Below are positions 47,623 to 59,150 of a stretch of 64,000 nt of DNA, in pieces (positions within the stretch are counted from its first letter, which is position 1; each line of letters begins with the position of its first letter). This stretch comes from Seriola aureovittata. Taxonomy: Eukaryota; Chordata; Actinopteri; Carangiformes; Carangidae. The notes beneath the pieces were generated by a model, which worked only from the letters and a program-made list of their open reading frames with translations, made no database searches and was not told the DNA's origin. The position numbers and the translations under genes were made by a program. The stretch is taken from the NCBI RefSeq assembly GCF_021018895.1, contig NC_079377.1:17266501-17330500 (forward strand). Direction: 5' to 3'.

Positions 47623-50600
47623 TGTATGCAAACAAAATTTATTTTTTTGTTGTTTTTTTTTTTTTTTGCATATCACGGAACTGTTAGGACTGACAAAGCA
47701 TCAGTGTCAATAATGGTTTTATGTATCTTCTCCATAGTCTCAGTCTGGAAGGAAGATGATATTAGCTTTAAGCTCTCAGGAAATCCAGGATTACAGTATC
47801 TGTAAGTCGCTGTAACCTTGCTACCTCCAGAATGTTCTGCAAGCAGCTAAAAAAAAGTGTTATAATCACTGTTCACAAGCACAGATACACTGAAATTGGT
47901 ACATTTTTAGATATCATATGTGCAAAAAAATACCACTGACAAATTTAGTACCCATAAAGAATGATGTTTATAAATAAGAGCTAATTGCCTGGCTGTGCAC
48001 AACATTTACGTCATCTTGGTGTCTCTGTTTGAAAGCCTCACAGATGACCACAATGAAAAACACACTCTGCAAGTCGAGAAACAACCCAGTCCCATGAGAT
48101 GTGGTTACAGCGCCATGCTTGCCTACATGATGCCTAATCCGCATAGCCAGGATCTGCTTAATCCAAGCAAATGAATCTGCTGCAACTGGCAGAGACAACA
48201 TATATTGTAATGCATGAGAGCAAATTCATTTTAAGCTCAGTCTCAAGTGTGGGGTTTGTAAATTACTGTCCATCTGTCTTGTCCACCTGGTTACTGGACC
48301 ATCAAAGAAGTAGAAATTACTTTGTCGATTACTTTTTCATCATCATTTTCATCATAAGTCATCCATTTGAGTGAGGTCACGGTCACAAACTCTCTGAACT
48401 GTGTCACCAGGCACATTTACATTAAGCCAGGACAGTGTCTCTTATTGAATATGAGCAGCTCAGCAAAATTTAGAGAATGAGACAACCGACTGAAGAACAG
48501 ACAACCACTTGGCTCGATGCATTGTTTTCTGGCTAAATACTGTGCTCTGCATTGCAAACAACACAGGCAGTTTGATTGAAAACCTCAAGGGGGCAGTATT
48601 GCCACTTATAATGCCTCGCTTCTCTAGTTAAAAAAAAAAAAAAGGAACAATGGTTACTCAGCAACACATCATTACATGTTCACAAATGAATTCATTACTT
48701 AATTACTGGTGGTTTATTTGTGGGATTTAACAAAAATGCTTGAAAAACAAAATGCGATTTACTGAGACTGGAGACATTGTAACTAACAAAACATACAGTA
48801 GGCATCACTACTAATATATATCTTACTTTGTGATTATAAGAATTTAGGTTTTGAAATGTAGAGATTTTAGAGGAAATGGGGTGTGTGTATTTGCGTGTGT
48901 GTCTGTGACTGCATGCATGTTGACAAAATATAAAACAAACACTTTCTCAACCAGCATGTTGGCTGAGGTGAGGAAAGTGATTCAATTTTCCATTTCATTT
49001 ATGCTCATATTAACTGCTCCAAACCTCAGCCACAGGCCTCTGTGGTTATGGCGGCAAATTAATGTTCAGATGGCACAGACAGAGCAAGAGACTCTCATCC
49101 AACGCAAATGAGCGCTTAACAGAAACAGGTGGTGCCACTGAACTATGTTCTGTGGCAGCTTGTGACTCACTCACTTTCTCCCCCTCTGTCATTATTTTCC
49201 ACAGGAGCTTTTGCGAGGTGAAGAACACAGAACGCCTTCATGTTTACATAACACCAGAGCACTGAATAGGATGTAAATACTGGTATGTCATCCTGAGGAG
49301 TTCGGGGGTAATGTGTAGGAAGGATGTTAAGAAAACATTTGTTATGATGTCAGCTTCCAAGTCCTCATGATAAATAGATCAGAATTACAGTAACCTAAAA
49401 TTCCAGTTTTACCATACTCAGAAAATAGTATGATGTTAAAGTAGATCTGGCTTCCACAGGAACAAATAGACTTAGCATTTTACCCCATATAAAACCCACA
49501 CATGCACCAAGTGTAATAGTAAAAGCTTTAAAATCACAAATATCAAAGTCTTTCTTTGTCTCACTTAGGGCAGTTATATGTATGGCACAGCTGGCAATCA
49601 TTCTCAGTGGCCAGCATGACTAATTTCAATTTCATGTTCTATTGTGAGAGACAGGGAGAGTGAGAGCTGACTAAATTGCAGAGAAAAGAAGCGATGGGCT
49701 TTTTAACACTAACCAACCGTGCATTTATTCAGCATCCTGGTGGCCTCCCCACTTGAAGACCAGCAGAGTCGACAGCATCACATATTGTTCTCATGGGCAG
49801 CTTGCTTCTGCAGGAAAGGTGTAAATGAGAGAAGCTGTGACTTGGTTGCTGCCTCACATTACCTGGCTCTTATCCAGTGGAAAATATGCTCACAGTGTCT
49901 GATACAGTAAGTCTGGCTCTTTGTGTCTGTCTACCTTCTTTTTCTTTCTTAAGCAAAATTACACAAATCTCTCTAAGACAGAAAATGTCCCTACTGTTTC
50001 CTACTGCCGCTCTTAGTGCACTCAGTCACATGCTTCCAGTATGAGATTGAGCAGTAATAATGCAACTGATGTTCACTGAACACGTTAACACTGTGAATAT
50101 GCACATAGAGGCTGACAATTTCTTTCTACAAAAAAAAGCCACAAAGCCCCAAAACTGTCTTTTTGTATTACTTTCATTTATTTGCTTTTTTTTTCTCTTT
50201 TCAGCATAAGCCAGACTATTTAAAATATGACAGCTATTTTGGTTTCAACCTTACAGGCATGTTTTCTTAGGAAGAAAAAATTTTGGTCCAACCCCAAGTG
50301 AAGCTTAGTTCAGTCAGGAAGACAACTTTTCATAACCTTACTGTCTCTTGTTTAAGTTTTTTCTTATTCCACTTCCAGTTCAGGTTATTTAATCCATTTA
50401 CTTCAACTGGTCCAGTTGTGCCTCAATCTGTGTTAACCAGTCATCTTGTTGCTGTCACAATGTAAAACCTAACCTCTTTGGGCTGCTGTCATTTCAGTGT
50501 CTGACTGATCAACCTCCATCTCCAGTCTTCATTACAGCCAGAGATCCATGAGATCCCCAGTAATCCCCCTCCAGGTCTCATCCATCCACATCTGTCTATG

Positions 50601-50689
50601 CAGCTCATGACAAAAACAACAATTCCACAGTGAGGTATGATTGGCAAATACTTTTCATATACATGATATCTCTTTAGAGGACTAGATTA

Positions 50690-51268
50690 ACATTTTGGGA
50701 AATATGCTTGTTCACTTTGTTGCTAAAAGGTGGCTGAGAAGATGGATACCACTCTTATAACTGTGCACTAAATATGAAGCTGCCAGCAGCAGCTCAGTTT
50801 AGCATAAAGACTGAAAACAGGGACATAGCTAACCCACCCTTACAAAACCCACCTACAAGGATCTTTAAAACTCACTAATTAGCACATTATATCTTTCTTG
50901 TTTAATGTTTTTTAGCCAGGCGGCCAACGGAGACTCCAGGATGTTATTGTTCCCAGCCAAGTAATAGTCAGGCACATAACTCTATGTTAAACAACGAGTT
51001 GTTAGTTTTTGTACCAGTTAAACAAACATTAGTATATATATTATTATATAGATATTATATGCTAGTCAGTTAGCTTTAAAGGTACTGGTAGATGGATTTT
51101 TGTCACCTTCCGACAGAGCCAGGCTAGTTGTTTCCCCCAGTTTCCAGTCATTGTGCTAAGCTAAGTTAGCCAGCCGCAGACATTAGCGCAATATTGATAT
51201 TGATCAATACTGATGAATATCGATCATCTAACTTTATGCAACAAAGCAAATGAATATTTCCCAAAACC
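50690..51268. mobile_element. Non-autonomous foldback/MITE-like element
   Basis: The left end, cattttgggaaatatgcttg onward (50691-50723), is complementary to the right end, gcaacaaagcaaatgaatat onward (51238-51268). Inner arms also pair: TTAGCATAAAGACTGAAAAC near 50800 faces TTTCCAGTCATTGTGCTAAG near 51139. It resembles a repeat common in teleosts and has no coding capacity. Confidence 0.7.
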
Positions 51269-52029
51269 GTCATACTGTTTTTCTTATGTTGTGCACCCTC
51301 AGTTAAACCTGTTTTATTTATAAATCTTTCAGCCTTGCTTTTAATTATTCTCCCTGATTAAAGTGTGTGCCATTGCTGCTGAATGCTAGCAAAACACTGA
51401 ATTTCATTAGTCTTTATATTTTACTGTAACATCAGAAAGGATGATGAAGGTTTTTCATTCTTGAAAAGCTCAGATAAACTGGGATTTCATTTGGAGACTG
51501 AGGGACACACATGGCCATTATCAGTCAAACTGGGGCGAAGCTAAGGCAGAGCTCACACTGCAAATCAATGACACGCTTCATTTGCTGCCCGCAGACAATT
51601 GTGTTTATGGTACAGAGTAACACACACACAGACACACACACACACACACATTGAACCCTGGAGACTTGATATTGTTTGCTGCTAATGTAAAATGCTGCGG
51701 CCTCCATATACTGGGTCATAACTGACCTATTGGATGAGAAGTGATGTGTAGTGACTGCAGGGTGTGTGTGTGTGCATGTGGGTGTGTGAGGGACGGAGGA
51801 AGACGTAGTAAATATAATGAGGGAGATATTTGGATTCAGATTGCTTCTTTTTCTTCATCCTTTTATAATTTTCAAACCTATTTGGCCTGTTTTACCCCAT
51901 TCTCCCTACACCTCTCTCCCTGCCATTTCTCCATCTGTCACTGTGTTCACGTGGTCTCAGAGCTCTAAGCACAGCAGAGTGAGCAAATCAGAGTGGACTG
52001 CCAATACAGGGCACACTATGACATATAGT

Positions 52030-52031
<2 letters not shown>

Positions 52032-52075
<44 letters not shown>
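52032..52075. repeat. (AC)22 microsatellite
   Basis: A perfect 44-base dinucleotide run. Confidence 0.97.
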
Positions 52076-52077
<2 letters not shown>

Positions 52078-52125
52078 ACACTGCAGAGTGATATACACTT
52101 CAGAGATTTGGACTACCAGAGGAGA

Positions 52126-52258
52126 GAATGTAGGAAAAAAAAGAAAGAAAAAGGAGACAAGAGGGTAGAGGTGACTGAAAATGAAGAGAAAAAAGAGTAG
52201 AAGAGGTGAAGAGAAAAAGAGGAAGGATGCAGGTGAAGGAGGAGAAGGGGGGGAGGGG
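52126..52258 (+). repeat. Purine-rich (GA) tract
   Basis: About 130 bases are nearly all A and G, starting with A-rich AAAGAAAG words and ending GGAGAAGGGGGGGAGGGGA. Confidence 0.85.
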
Positions 52259-53726
52259 ATGAATTTGGCTGGGTGTGTGTTACGTGGTAGCACAGTGTCT
52301 CTTTCCCTCGTACTCCTGCAGTTCTACTGGAAACACTGACGCTAACACAGGATGACTCTCGCTGGAGGGGATACGGCTGGGTGGAGAGAGGGATGGCAAA
52401 GAGGACGGGTGGAGGTAGGATGAGAAGGAACCCTCCAGAATCGGTCAGCCTCATCCTCCACCTTCTCCTCCTCCTTCTCCGCTCCCATACCAGATAAGCA
52501 CAGCAGGCGGAGTGTGGAAATGGGAAGGGGGAGGGCGACAAAGAGAAATAGATGATGGCATACATGACAATGAGCTTTTAAATTTGGCGTACTTTGGGGC
52601 ATTAGCTGAGCTCTACTTCTTCTTGTTTATGTTTCTAATCACTGTCAATAGACGTTTGATGAGCTTATTCTCTGTTTTGTGGAATTTTAGAGTCATCTTA
52701 ATAGATGCTGTATAATCAAGCTATCTTAGACTGCAGGGTAAGTCATATATAGTAAACATATAAAACTATAATACTACATATAACCCTCTTATAATGCAGC
52801 CACAAATAACTGGTTTCAAATTAGAGATCATTTCATCTGTTGACACTGATTCTAGCAGCATCCTCTGCTCAGACACAGATGGCCCTGTGTTTGCAGGGAG
52901 TGATCAGCATGCTGACCTTCACTTTTAATGACTTGTATTTCCCAGGCAGGAAATTTGAGCCAGATGCAGCATAGCCCTCATGAAATCTGAGCGTGGAATA
53001 TATTCAGGCCTTCAGTGGTGCCTCTAATATGTTTCTCACTGAATCTGAATGCCACAGTGATTATGAGCTTACTAGGACTTTAATTCGCCTGCCCGCCACA
53101 ACCCCATTTTCTAATCCTGCAATGTGCATGAAAATACTCACCAACTCCTAATTTACTGTATCTCATGTATGGGCAGTTAAAATTAAATGTAGTTCTGTTA
53201 CTCTTACTCTCCACCCTCCTCTGCTCCAAATTCAGTGGTGATGCTGATGCTGTGTCAGAGATGAGTTAGGGTGGCTTCCCTACTATAATTCGTGATTCAG
53301 TGTAGACTATAGTGCGGCAGTCTCTCCTCTGCTGTTTGGAAGCATGACTCAGGGGTCCTAGAGGCGCAGCTGCAGAATCCGTTGACCGCTGAATAGATAA
53401 ACAGTCTGTCGCTTCTCCTCAGGGCGCCTTGTATAACACTGAGAGAGACAAAAACAAATAGAAAGTGACACCAACCTCACTCTGACGCTCCCCTGTGGAG
53501 TATGAAGAGGAGATGAGACTACTTTAGGAAATATAACGATGAAAATGACACCATGATGATCAGACGTTACTGCTGAATGGTCAAATAGTGTTTTAAAAGG
53601 AGCTTGCAGCCAGAAGTGTGTGTTAAGCCACAGTTTACCCTGGCACTTGACCTTTTGTGCCTTGGCAATCCCTCTCTGTGGGCCACTGATAAAGAGGGTG
53701 TAGTAGTCCTAAGGGAGATAACTGCA

Positions 53727-53736
53727 CGCGCGCGCG

Positions 53737-53770
<34 letters not shown>
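53727..53770. repeat. (CG)9(CA)13 compound repeat
   Basis: Eighteen bases of perfect CG alternation pass directly into 26 bases of CA, about 870 bases before the PHYHIPL ATG. Confidence 0.98.
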
Positions 53771-54369
53771 GCATAAACAATGGCTTTCAGGCCATGAACT
53801 GACAGGGTTTTCCATTTTTATTATGTGCCATTATGTCTGCAACGCAAGAAAGATCGTCTGCGAGACAGAAAAGCAGAGGTGCGGCTGCTCATTCATTATG
53901 TCGCTCATTAAGTCAGAGTCATCCCCCAGCTCATTATTGTGTGGTCCACTTGCACCTGCGCTCCTGCTAGAGAGGGCTACACCTCACCAAATAAGGACAT
54001 GTGAGAGACCCTTGTTGGGGCGACGTTGAACGTGAAATAGGGAAGAACGGGAGTGTGTGTGGACGGTCTGCATGGAGACTTAAACCAAAGGGGGAACACC
54101 GGGCTAATCTGGTTACATAAGAAGCCATTGAATTTGCGGAACGTCTCTGCACTAATCCGCTGAACTATTCATGTTCAACTGTCCCGCGGCAGAATAACAC
54201 ACAAGACACACACATACACACACACACACACTTGTGGCTGTGAAAGGCACAGGGGAGCTGCATGCATGAGGAGCGCATGATCTAAGATAAACGCACAGAC
54301 TGACTGGCATCTATGCGGTCTGCAGGCTGCTACATTTCAACGCATCTCTGCAGAAACTGCTATGCTTCA

Positions 54370-54643
54370 CGTTGCAAACACAAACTGTGGCGGCTTGTGC
54401 TGTTGTTCGCGCCCGTGACGATTCCGCTGACGCGCCACTAGCCGCACCACCCAGGAGACAGAGAGGAGAGCTGTGAGCGACGGAACGAGCAGGGGGCTGA
54501 GTGGAAACCCGTCTCTCTTTCTCTTTCTTTTCTCCTTCCTTGACGAACGTGGACCGAAAGCCCGTTGTTGTGCAAGTCCCGTGGACAATATTTAGCCAGC
54601 GACAGCAATTCACCAGTAGCATCACCCAGGCTCTTCTGCAGAG
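54370..54643 (+). promoter_or_regulatory. PHYHIPL leader and probable CpG-type promoter
   Basis: The 270 bases before the ATG contain many CG dinucleotides (for example around 54409-54445 and 54476-54560) and no convincing TATA box at a usual distance. This fits a CpG-type promoter plus 5' UTR. The transcription start is not determined. Confidence 0.5.
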
Positions 54644-54749
54644 ATGGAGGTACCAGGCTTGGCGCACAACATCACCAGTCCATTAAGTCCCTGCGAGGGG
54701 ATGATCAAGGACCTGAGCTTAGACGCCATACAGTTATGCGAACGAGATG
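54644..54749 (+). CDS. phyhipl: PHYHIPL coding exon 1 (phytanoyl-CoA hydroxylase-interacting protein-like), 3' partial
   Basis: The ATG has a good context (gcagagATGG). It opens 35 codons reading MEVPGLAHNITSPLSPCEGM then IKDLSLDAIQLCERD, plus one base, ending at a consensus donor (GATG|gtaagg). Recalled human PHYHIPL begins MEVPRLDHALNSPTSPCEEV and continues IKNLSLEAIQLCDRDG, so identity of gene and exon boundary is clear. The rest of the protein, including its fibronectin type III-like domain, would come from exons beyond the window. The family is mainly expressed in brain and its biochemical role is poorly defined. Same-strand placement after BICC1 matches the human gene order. Confidence 0.93.
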
Positions 54750-57509
54750 GTAAGGAGAGGTTTGCCTGCTTTTCACTGGGGAGATATTCGCGAATTGTAT
54801 CGGTGCAGTAGGCCCTATTTTTAATGTAAGAGTCGCTGCAACACATACAGACTGTTTGTCATTGGTTTTAGCTGCATGCTGTACCCTTATTGTGTGTTTG
54901 AAGGGAATAGGGGCCGGTGGCTCCGCCGGTTCCTTGGATGGATGGTGCGCTTGTGCGTGTGTGGAATAGCTGACCGTCTTTACAGTGGCAACAAGGTTTT
55001 GTTCATTCATAAGAGAGGAGTCCCCGCGCAAAAGAAATGCATATTCCTGCAAACAAAATACAGTACTCGCACAGACGAGGAAACAATGTTAAGCGATGAA
55101 TGACTTTATTTCAGCACCACAGACATGGACAGAGGCCGGCAGCCACCCCGCCTATAACTGCTGCTTCTTCTCTTTTCTTCTCTTAGGGGAGCTGCCTTAA
55201 TCAGTTTATTTGCACATAGTGACATGACAAGTTATAGTTTTTTGTGCCCGTAAATAACTCTCCTTTTAATCTTATATCCCATCCTCAACTCACAAAAACT
55301 CTCCCCCTTGGTTTAAATATGTAATTTATCAAGTCATCCACCTGCATCTATGCTGAATAGTCTGTGACTGAATCCAAAAGTTTTCTGGATATTTACCATC
55401 AAATAAGGAGTTGATATAAATTTGATCACAGATTAGAAGGCATCTGTAAGCCAGTTTTACAATGTCAAAATGGATAAACAGTTTTTACACGAGCCAGACT
55501 TAACCCTGATGCGAATATAATGGTGAGGAGGGGAAAAAAGCAAGTCATCATCAGGAGAGAATGAGAGGCTCAAACATGGCTGCACCCACATGTGTCTGTG
55601 CACAGGCGCAGCCCTACACACCCATCAGTGAAATTACAACCCATTGATTCCACATCTGAGTCCAGACTCATGGTCACAGAGATCCCTTTTTAATTAAGAT
55701 TGTAGATTGATTCACATCCATGACAATGAAATGAGATCACATCTTTTTGCATAGCTGAAAGGATTTAATTTTCTTAGCTACCAGATTTTCCTGATCTGTG
55801 TTTGGATTGGCCAGCTAAGGTGTCCATGGAGTCAGTGTTGTGTCTTCATTGAGCCTTCAAATGACCCCCAGCTTCTGATCATAGTGCAGTCATTGAACCA
55901 CACTGACTCATTTTCTCATCTGCCAGAGCTGCTTCTCATAATGTAATACAGCAGGATACAGTTTATATCCTCTTAGTGCTTTGCTGGCCTGATTTTAAAG
56001 CTGTAATTTTAATAATGGTGTACAAGCTGGGGCTGGACTGGTCTCTAATGGACCCCTGTGCCAGCGTTGTGCTTCCTATGCTGCAGGTTTACTGGGGAGC
56101 TTTTTTTTATAAGCCTGGTCTTTGCAGCACTTTCCTATGTGTCAATTAGACTCCCCAGTGTAAATAGTGCGTCTGATACCCACATGCTCTGTTTATGGAG
56201 CAACACAGTTCTCTAGAACAATTGGTGGTTGGCATAAAGCCGAGTAGTTTCTAGAAATGCTAGTTCAGATACAGTACTTCATGTCCTCTAAATGGTTTAC
56301 TTGAAACACTCCTATTATCTTCAGTGCAGTTTAAGTATCATCACTTCACAGTGCATGCCAATGCCATTACAATTTGCTAATATTGCCTCTTATGTACGCA
56401 AAAATTCATTCATTCATGATGATGGATGAGAAACGATTAATTTGTAGTAGTTGCAGCTTGCTATGCAGGTGAGCTGCTCCACTCAGTCTGATTATTAAGA
56501 TTTTGTTTTGACAGACACACAATAGACACAATAACCTGCTAAAATACAATCCAGGAAAGTACTTTTTCAGTAAACAGTAAGTGTGTGACATCAAATTCTG
56601 TTCAGGATGGTTAATGGTTGGATTATAGTCGTGTTCCTGCTATTTTGACCACCTCCTGAATGTTGATGTAGTCGTTTCTTTTTTGACCTCCAGAAATATT
56701 GTATAGTTTACACTTTCCCTGCCACACCCCATGTAGAAGACTGCATAGCTCGCGTTTAGCTTTCTTGGAAATTGACTTTTATTATCGGGTCAATATACAC
56801 ATTCTTCCAAGGACCATATTCATTTCAGTTTCACATAGCTTTCTAAATTTATCTCCCAAATCCATTAATATTTAATTACCAGCAGGAGAGGCTTATGTGC
56901 CTATGCTGACCTAGCAAATGGAAATGCATGCAACTTCAGTAGTCTGTGGGAAAGAGCTCTCTCACACACACTGAGGACTGTTTGAGCATTTCAATGCACA
57001 AAAGGAGTGTGTGGGCTACAAGTTGTTTCTGTGTGTATCTTGTGTTAGAGGGTGTGTTACAGCCTTAATGGTTCAATTTAGTGATGGGATTGTGACATGA
57101 ATGAGTAGGGGGTAGGGAATGTTTTGCTTAGATTGGTAAGCAGTGGGAAAATTTCAGAATCTGCACTTATGGATAAGAAGTCTCTGCTACTCGTGTGCAG
57201 AAGTCAGGGGACACAGAGAACTACTTCTTTTATGTTGTAGGCTACTGGATACAAATTTGTCACCAACTTCTGCAAGGCTGACTTGGACCACCATTTTGAT
57301 TTTATATCCACAGTAAGCGCATACTTACAGGGGGTAATGAAATACACACAACATGTCTCACAAGACCTTTGCGCAGTGGCTGCTGACATAATTAAGTTGC
57401 CTTGATGGATGACTGCCATTTACGCAAACCAAGTACTGTGTCTGCACTCTGTGAAATCTCTCTGCCCAAAATACTGCCACTCCAGCTGTGACATCCTCAG
57501 TCTGGCTGT

Positions 57510-57522
57510 TTGTGTGTGTGTG

Positions 57523-57577
<55 letters not shown>
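57510..57577. repeat. (TG)n microsatellite
   Basis: 68 bases of TG repeat with a single GCGT interruption, followed by a few GATA-type units (57585-57611). Confidence 0.98.
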
Positions 57578-57578
<1 letters not shown>

Positions 57579-57906
57579 TATAATAAATAGATAGACAGAT
57601 AAATAGATAGAAAACCACTCTGCCTTAAAGGTGCCCCCGTGTTGAACCTGCCAATTACTTATCGACGATGGCATTGTTTCCTGAATGCAGTGTCACAACA
57701 CTTAAACAAAAGGCTTACTTTTTAATCCCTGCAAAACCACGGTGGAGCTGAGAAACACCATGAAAAGAAGTTTTGCAAGATTAAATAGGCAGCAGAAGAA
57801 ACTATTCTTCAGGGGCCTTTTTTTCTTTCACTGTTCCAAATGTGCCGCATTTCAGACAATTCTAGTAACCATTGTAGCCATTCTAGTAATGTGCCTCTAT
57901 TGATGG

Positions 57907-58012
57907 CAATGTTGGTCTAATGGTCAGTCCACCACTTTGGTCCTAACTGAAATATCTCAACAACTGTTAAATGGATTGCCATGAAATTTGATATACAGTT
58001 GATATCCAACAA
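57907..58012 (+). repeat. Dispersed repeat family A, head (left of LINE)
   Basis: It contains gtcagtccaccactttggtc, aactgaaatatctcaacaac and atggattgccatgaaatttg, the usual head of this family. It stops where LINE-like coding sequence begins. Confidence 0.7.
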
Positions 58013-58900
58013 AATATATCAACACGCAGATGACACCCAACTATATCCGTCGTTCCCGCCGGATGATGGTCTTGGCGTAGATCTCAGCTTGTCTCATGGA
58101 TGGATGAAGGAACACCACCTTTAACTAAACCTTTCCATCACAATCTCAGCATCAAAATCGCGTCTTCATCTCTCACCCCAACTAAGGCCACGGAAAACCT
58201 GAGTGATTCAGCTAACCTTCTCTAACTATGTTGCATCTGTCTCTTGATCATACCATTTTGCACTATAAGAAAAATCAAGTCTTTCCTGACTGAGCACACT
58301 ACCCAACTCTTGGTACAAGCCATGGTTATCTCTCTCCTCAACTACTGCCGCACAGTGAAACCCTTATCACACATATCACTCCACTGCTCATTGACCTCCA
58401 CTGGCAATCCATGGGCATCTGAATCAAATACTATTGCTTATCTACAGAGTAACTACTGGGTCTGAACCCATCTACTTGAGCTCAATCATATATGCTTACG
58501 CTCCTTTTTAGCCACTGCGTTCCTTCAAGGAATATCGTCTGACACTGCAATCCCTGCACACAAGGCAATCGCAGTCCAGACTGTTCTCATTTGTGGTTTT
58601 CCACTGTTGCAGCAAGCAAAAAAAATCTATCAGAGCAAGGGCATCCCTCTCTATCTTCAAAAACCTCTTGAAGACTCATCTCTTCAGAAAGAACCCACTC
58701 TCTTAACACTACACCCTAACATGCCTAACTAGCATTTACTATGCACTTTCAGTGCACTTCTTTACCTGATCTCCTTGCACTTCACCTCAATGAACAGTAG
58801 TACTTACTTCAAGGTCTCCTATTGCACTGAAGCTATAGTGTTGTCCTTGACTTGTAAGTCACTTTGGATAAAAGCAAATGAGTAAATGTAAATGTAAATG
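58013..58900 (+). mobile_element. L2-like LINE, decayed 3' fragment
   Basis: Near the 5' end a frame reads HADDTQLYPSFPPDD, the (Y)ADD box of a reverse transcriptase, then SHGWMKEHHL. Further on there is RASLSIFKNLLKTHLFRKNP, typical of the RT C-terminus of L2-type elements. The 3' end is gtaagtcactttggataaaa plus an AAATGTAAATG short repeat. Multiple stops and frameshifts make it inactive. The first half of the RT is missing, as is common for 5'-truncated LINE copies. Confidence 0.8.
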
Positions 58901-59150
58901 CAAATATCTGCGAATGACATTACTATCGGCCTCTGTATGTTTACTGCTAATTAGCCAATGTTAGCATGCTTACATGATAAGCTAAGATATGATGGTGAGC
59001 ATGGTATACACTACCTGCAAAACATTAGCATGTTTTTAAATTGTAATTGTCAGTATGTGTGCTGATGTTAGCATTTTGCTCAAAGCACTGCTGTGTCAAA
59101 GTACAGCCTTACAGAGCTGCTAGCATGGTTGTAGACTCTTAGTCTTTCAT
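58901..59150 (+). repeat. Dispersed repeat family A, tail (right of LINE)
   Basis: It contains gaatgacattactatcggcc, gctaattagccaatgttagc, gatggtgagcatggtataca and agagctgctagcatggttgt, the usual tail of the family, also recognisable at 33170-33280. Confidence 0.75.

Larger units (their letters stand above)
44366..47645 (+). other. bicc1: Probable BICC1 3' UTR
   Basis: About 3.3 kb follow the stop codon with no exon or ORF of note. The sequence is AT-rich and ends near two AATAAA signals (47335-47340 and 47617-47622), the second followed by a T-rich and GT-containing stretch. The extent is inferred from these signals; RNA data would be needed to fix it. Confidence 0.6.
47646..54369. other. 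BICC1-PHYHIPL intergenic region
   Basis: About 6.7 kb have no supported exon. They contain the foldback element at 50690-51268, CA repeats (51620-51650, 52032-52075), a purine-rich tract (52126-52258) and the (CG)9(CA)13 run at 53727-53770. Other parts (47650-50690, 52560-53700) show nothing I recognise. Confidence 0.75.

Noticed and set aside
52113..52565. 150-codon minus-strand ORF upstream of PHYHIPL
   Set aside because: It is the complement of the purine-rich tract and gives Ser/Phe/Pro/Leu low-complexity sequence.
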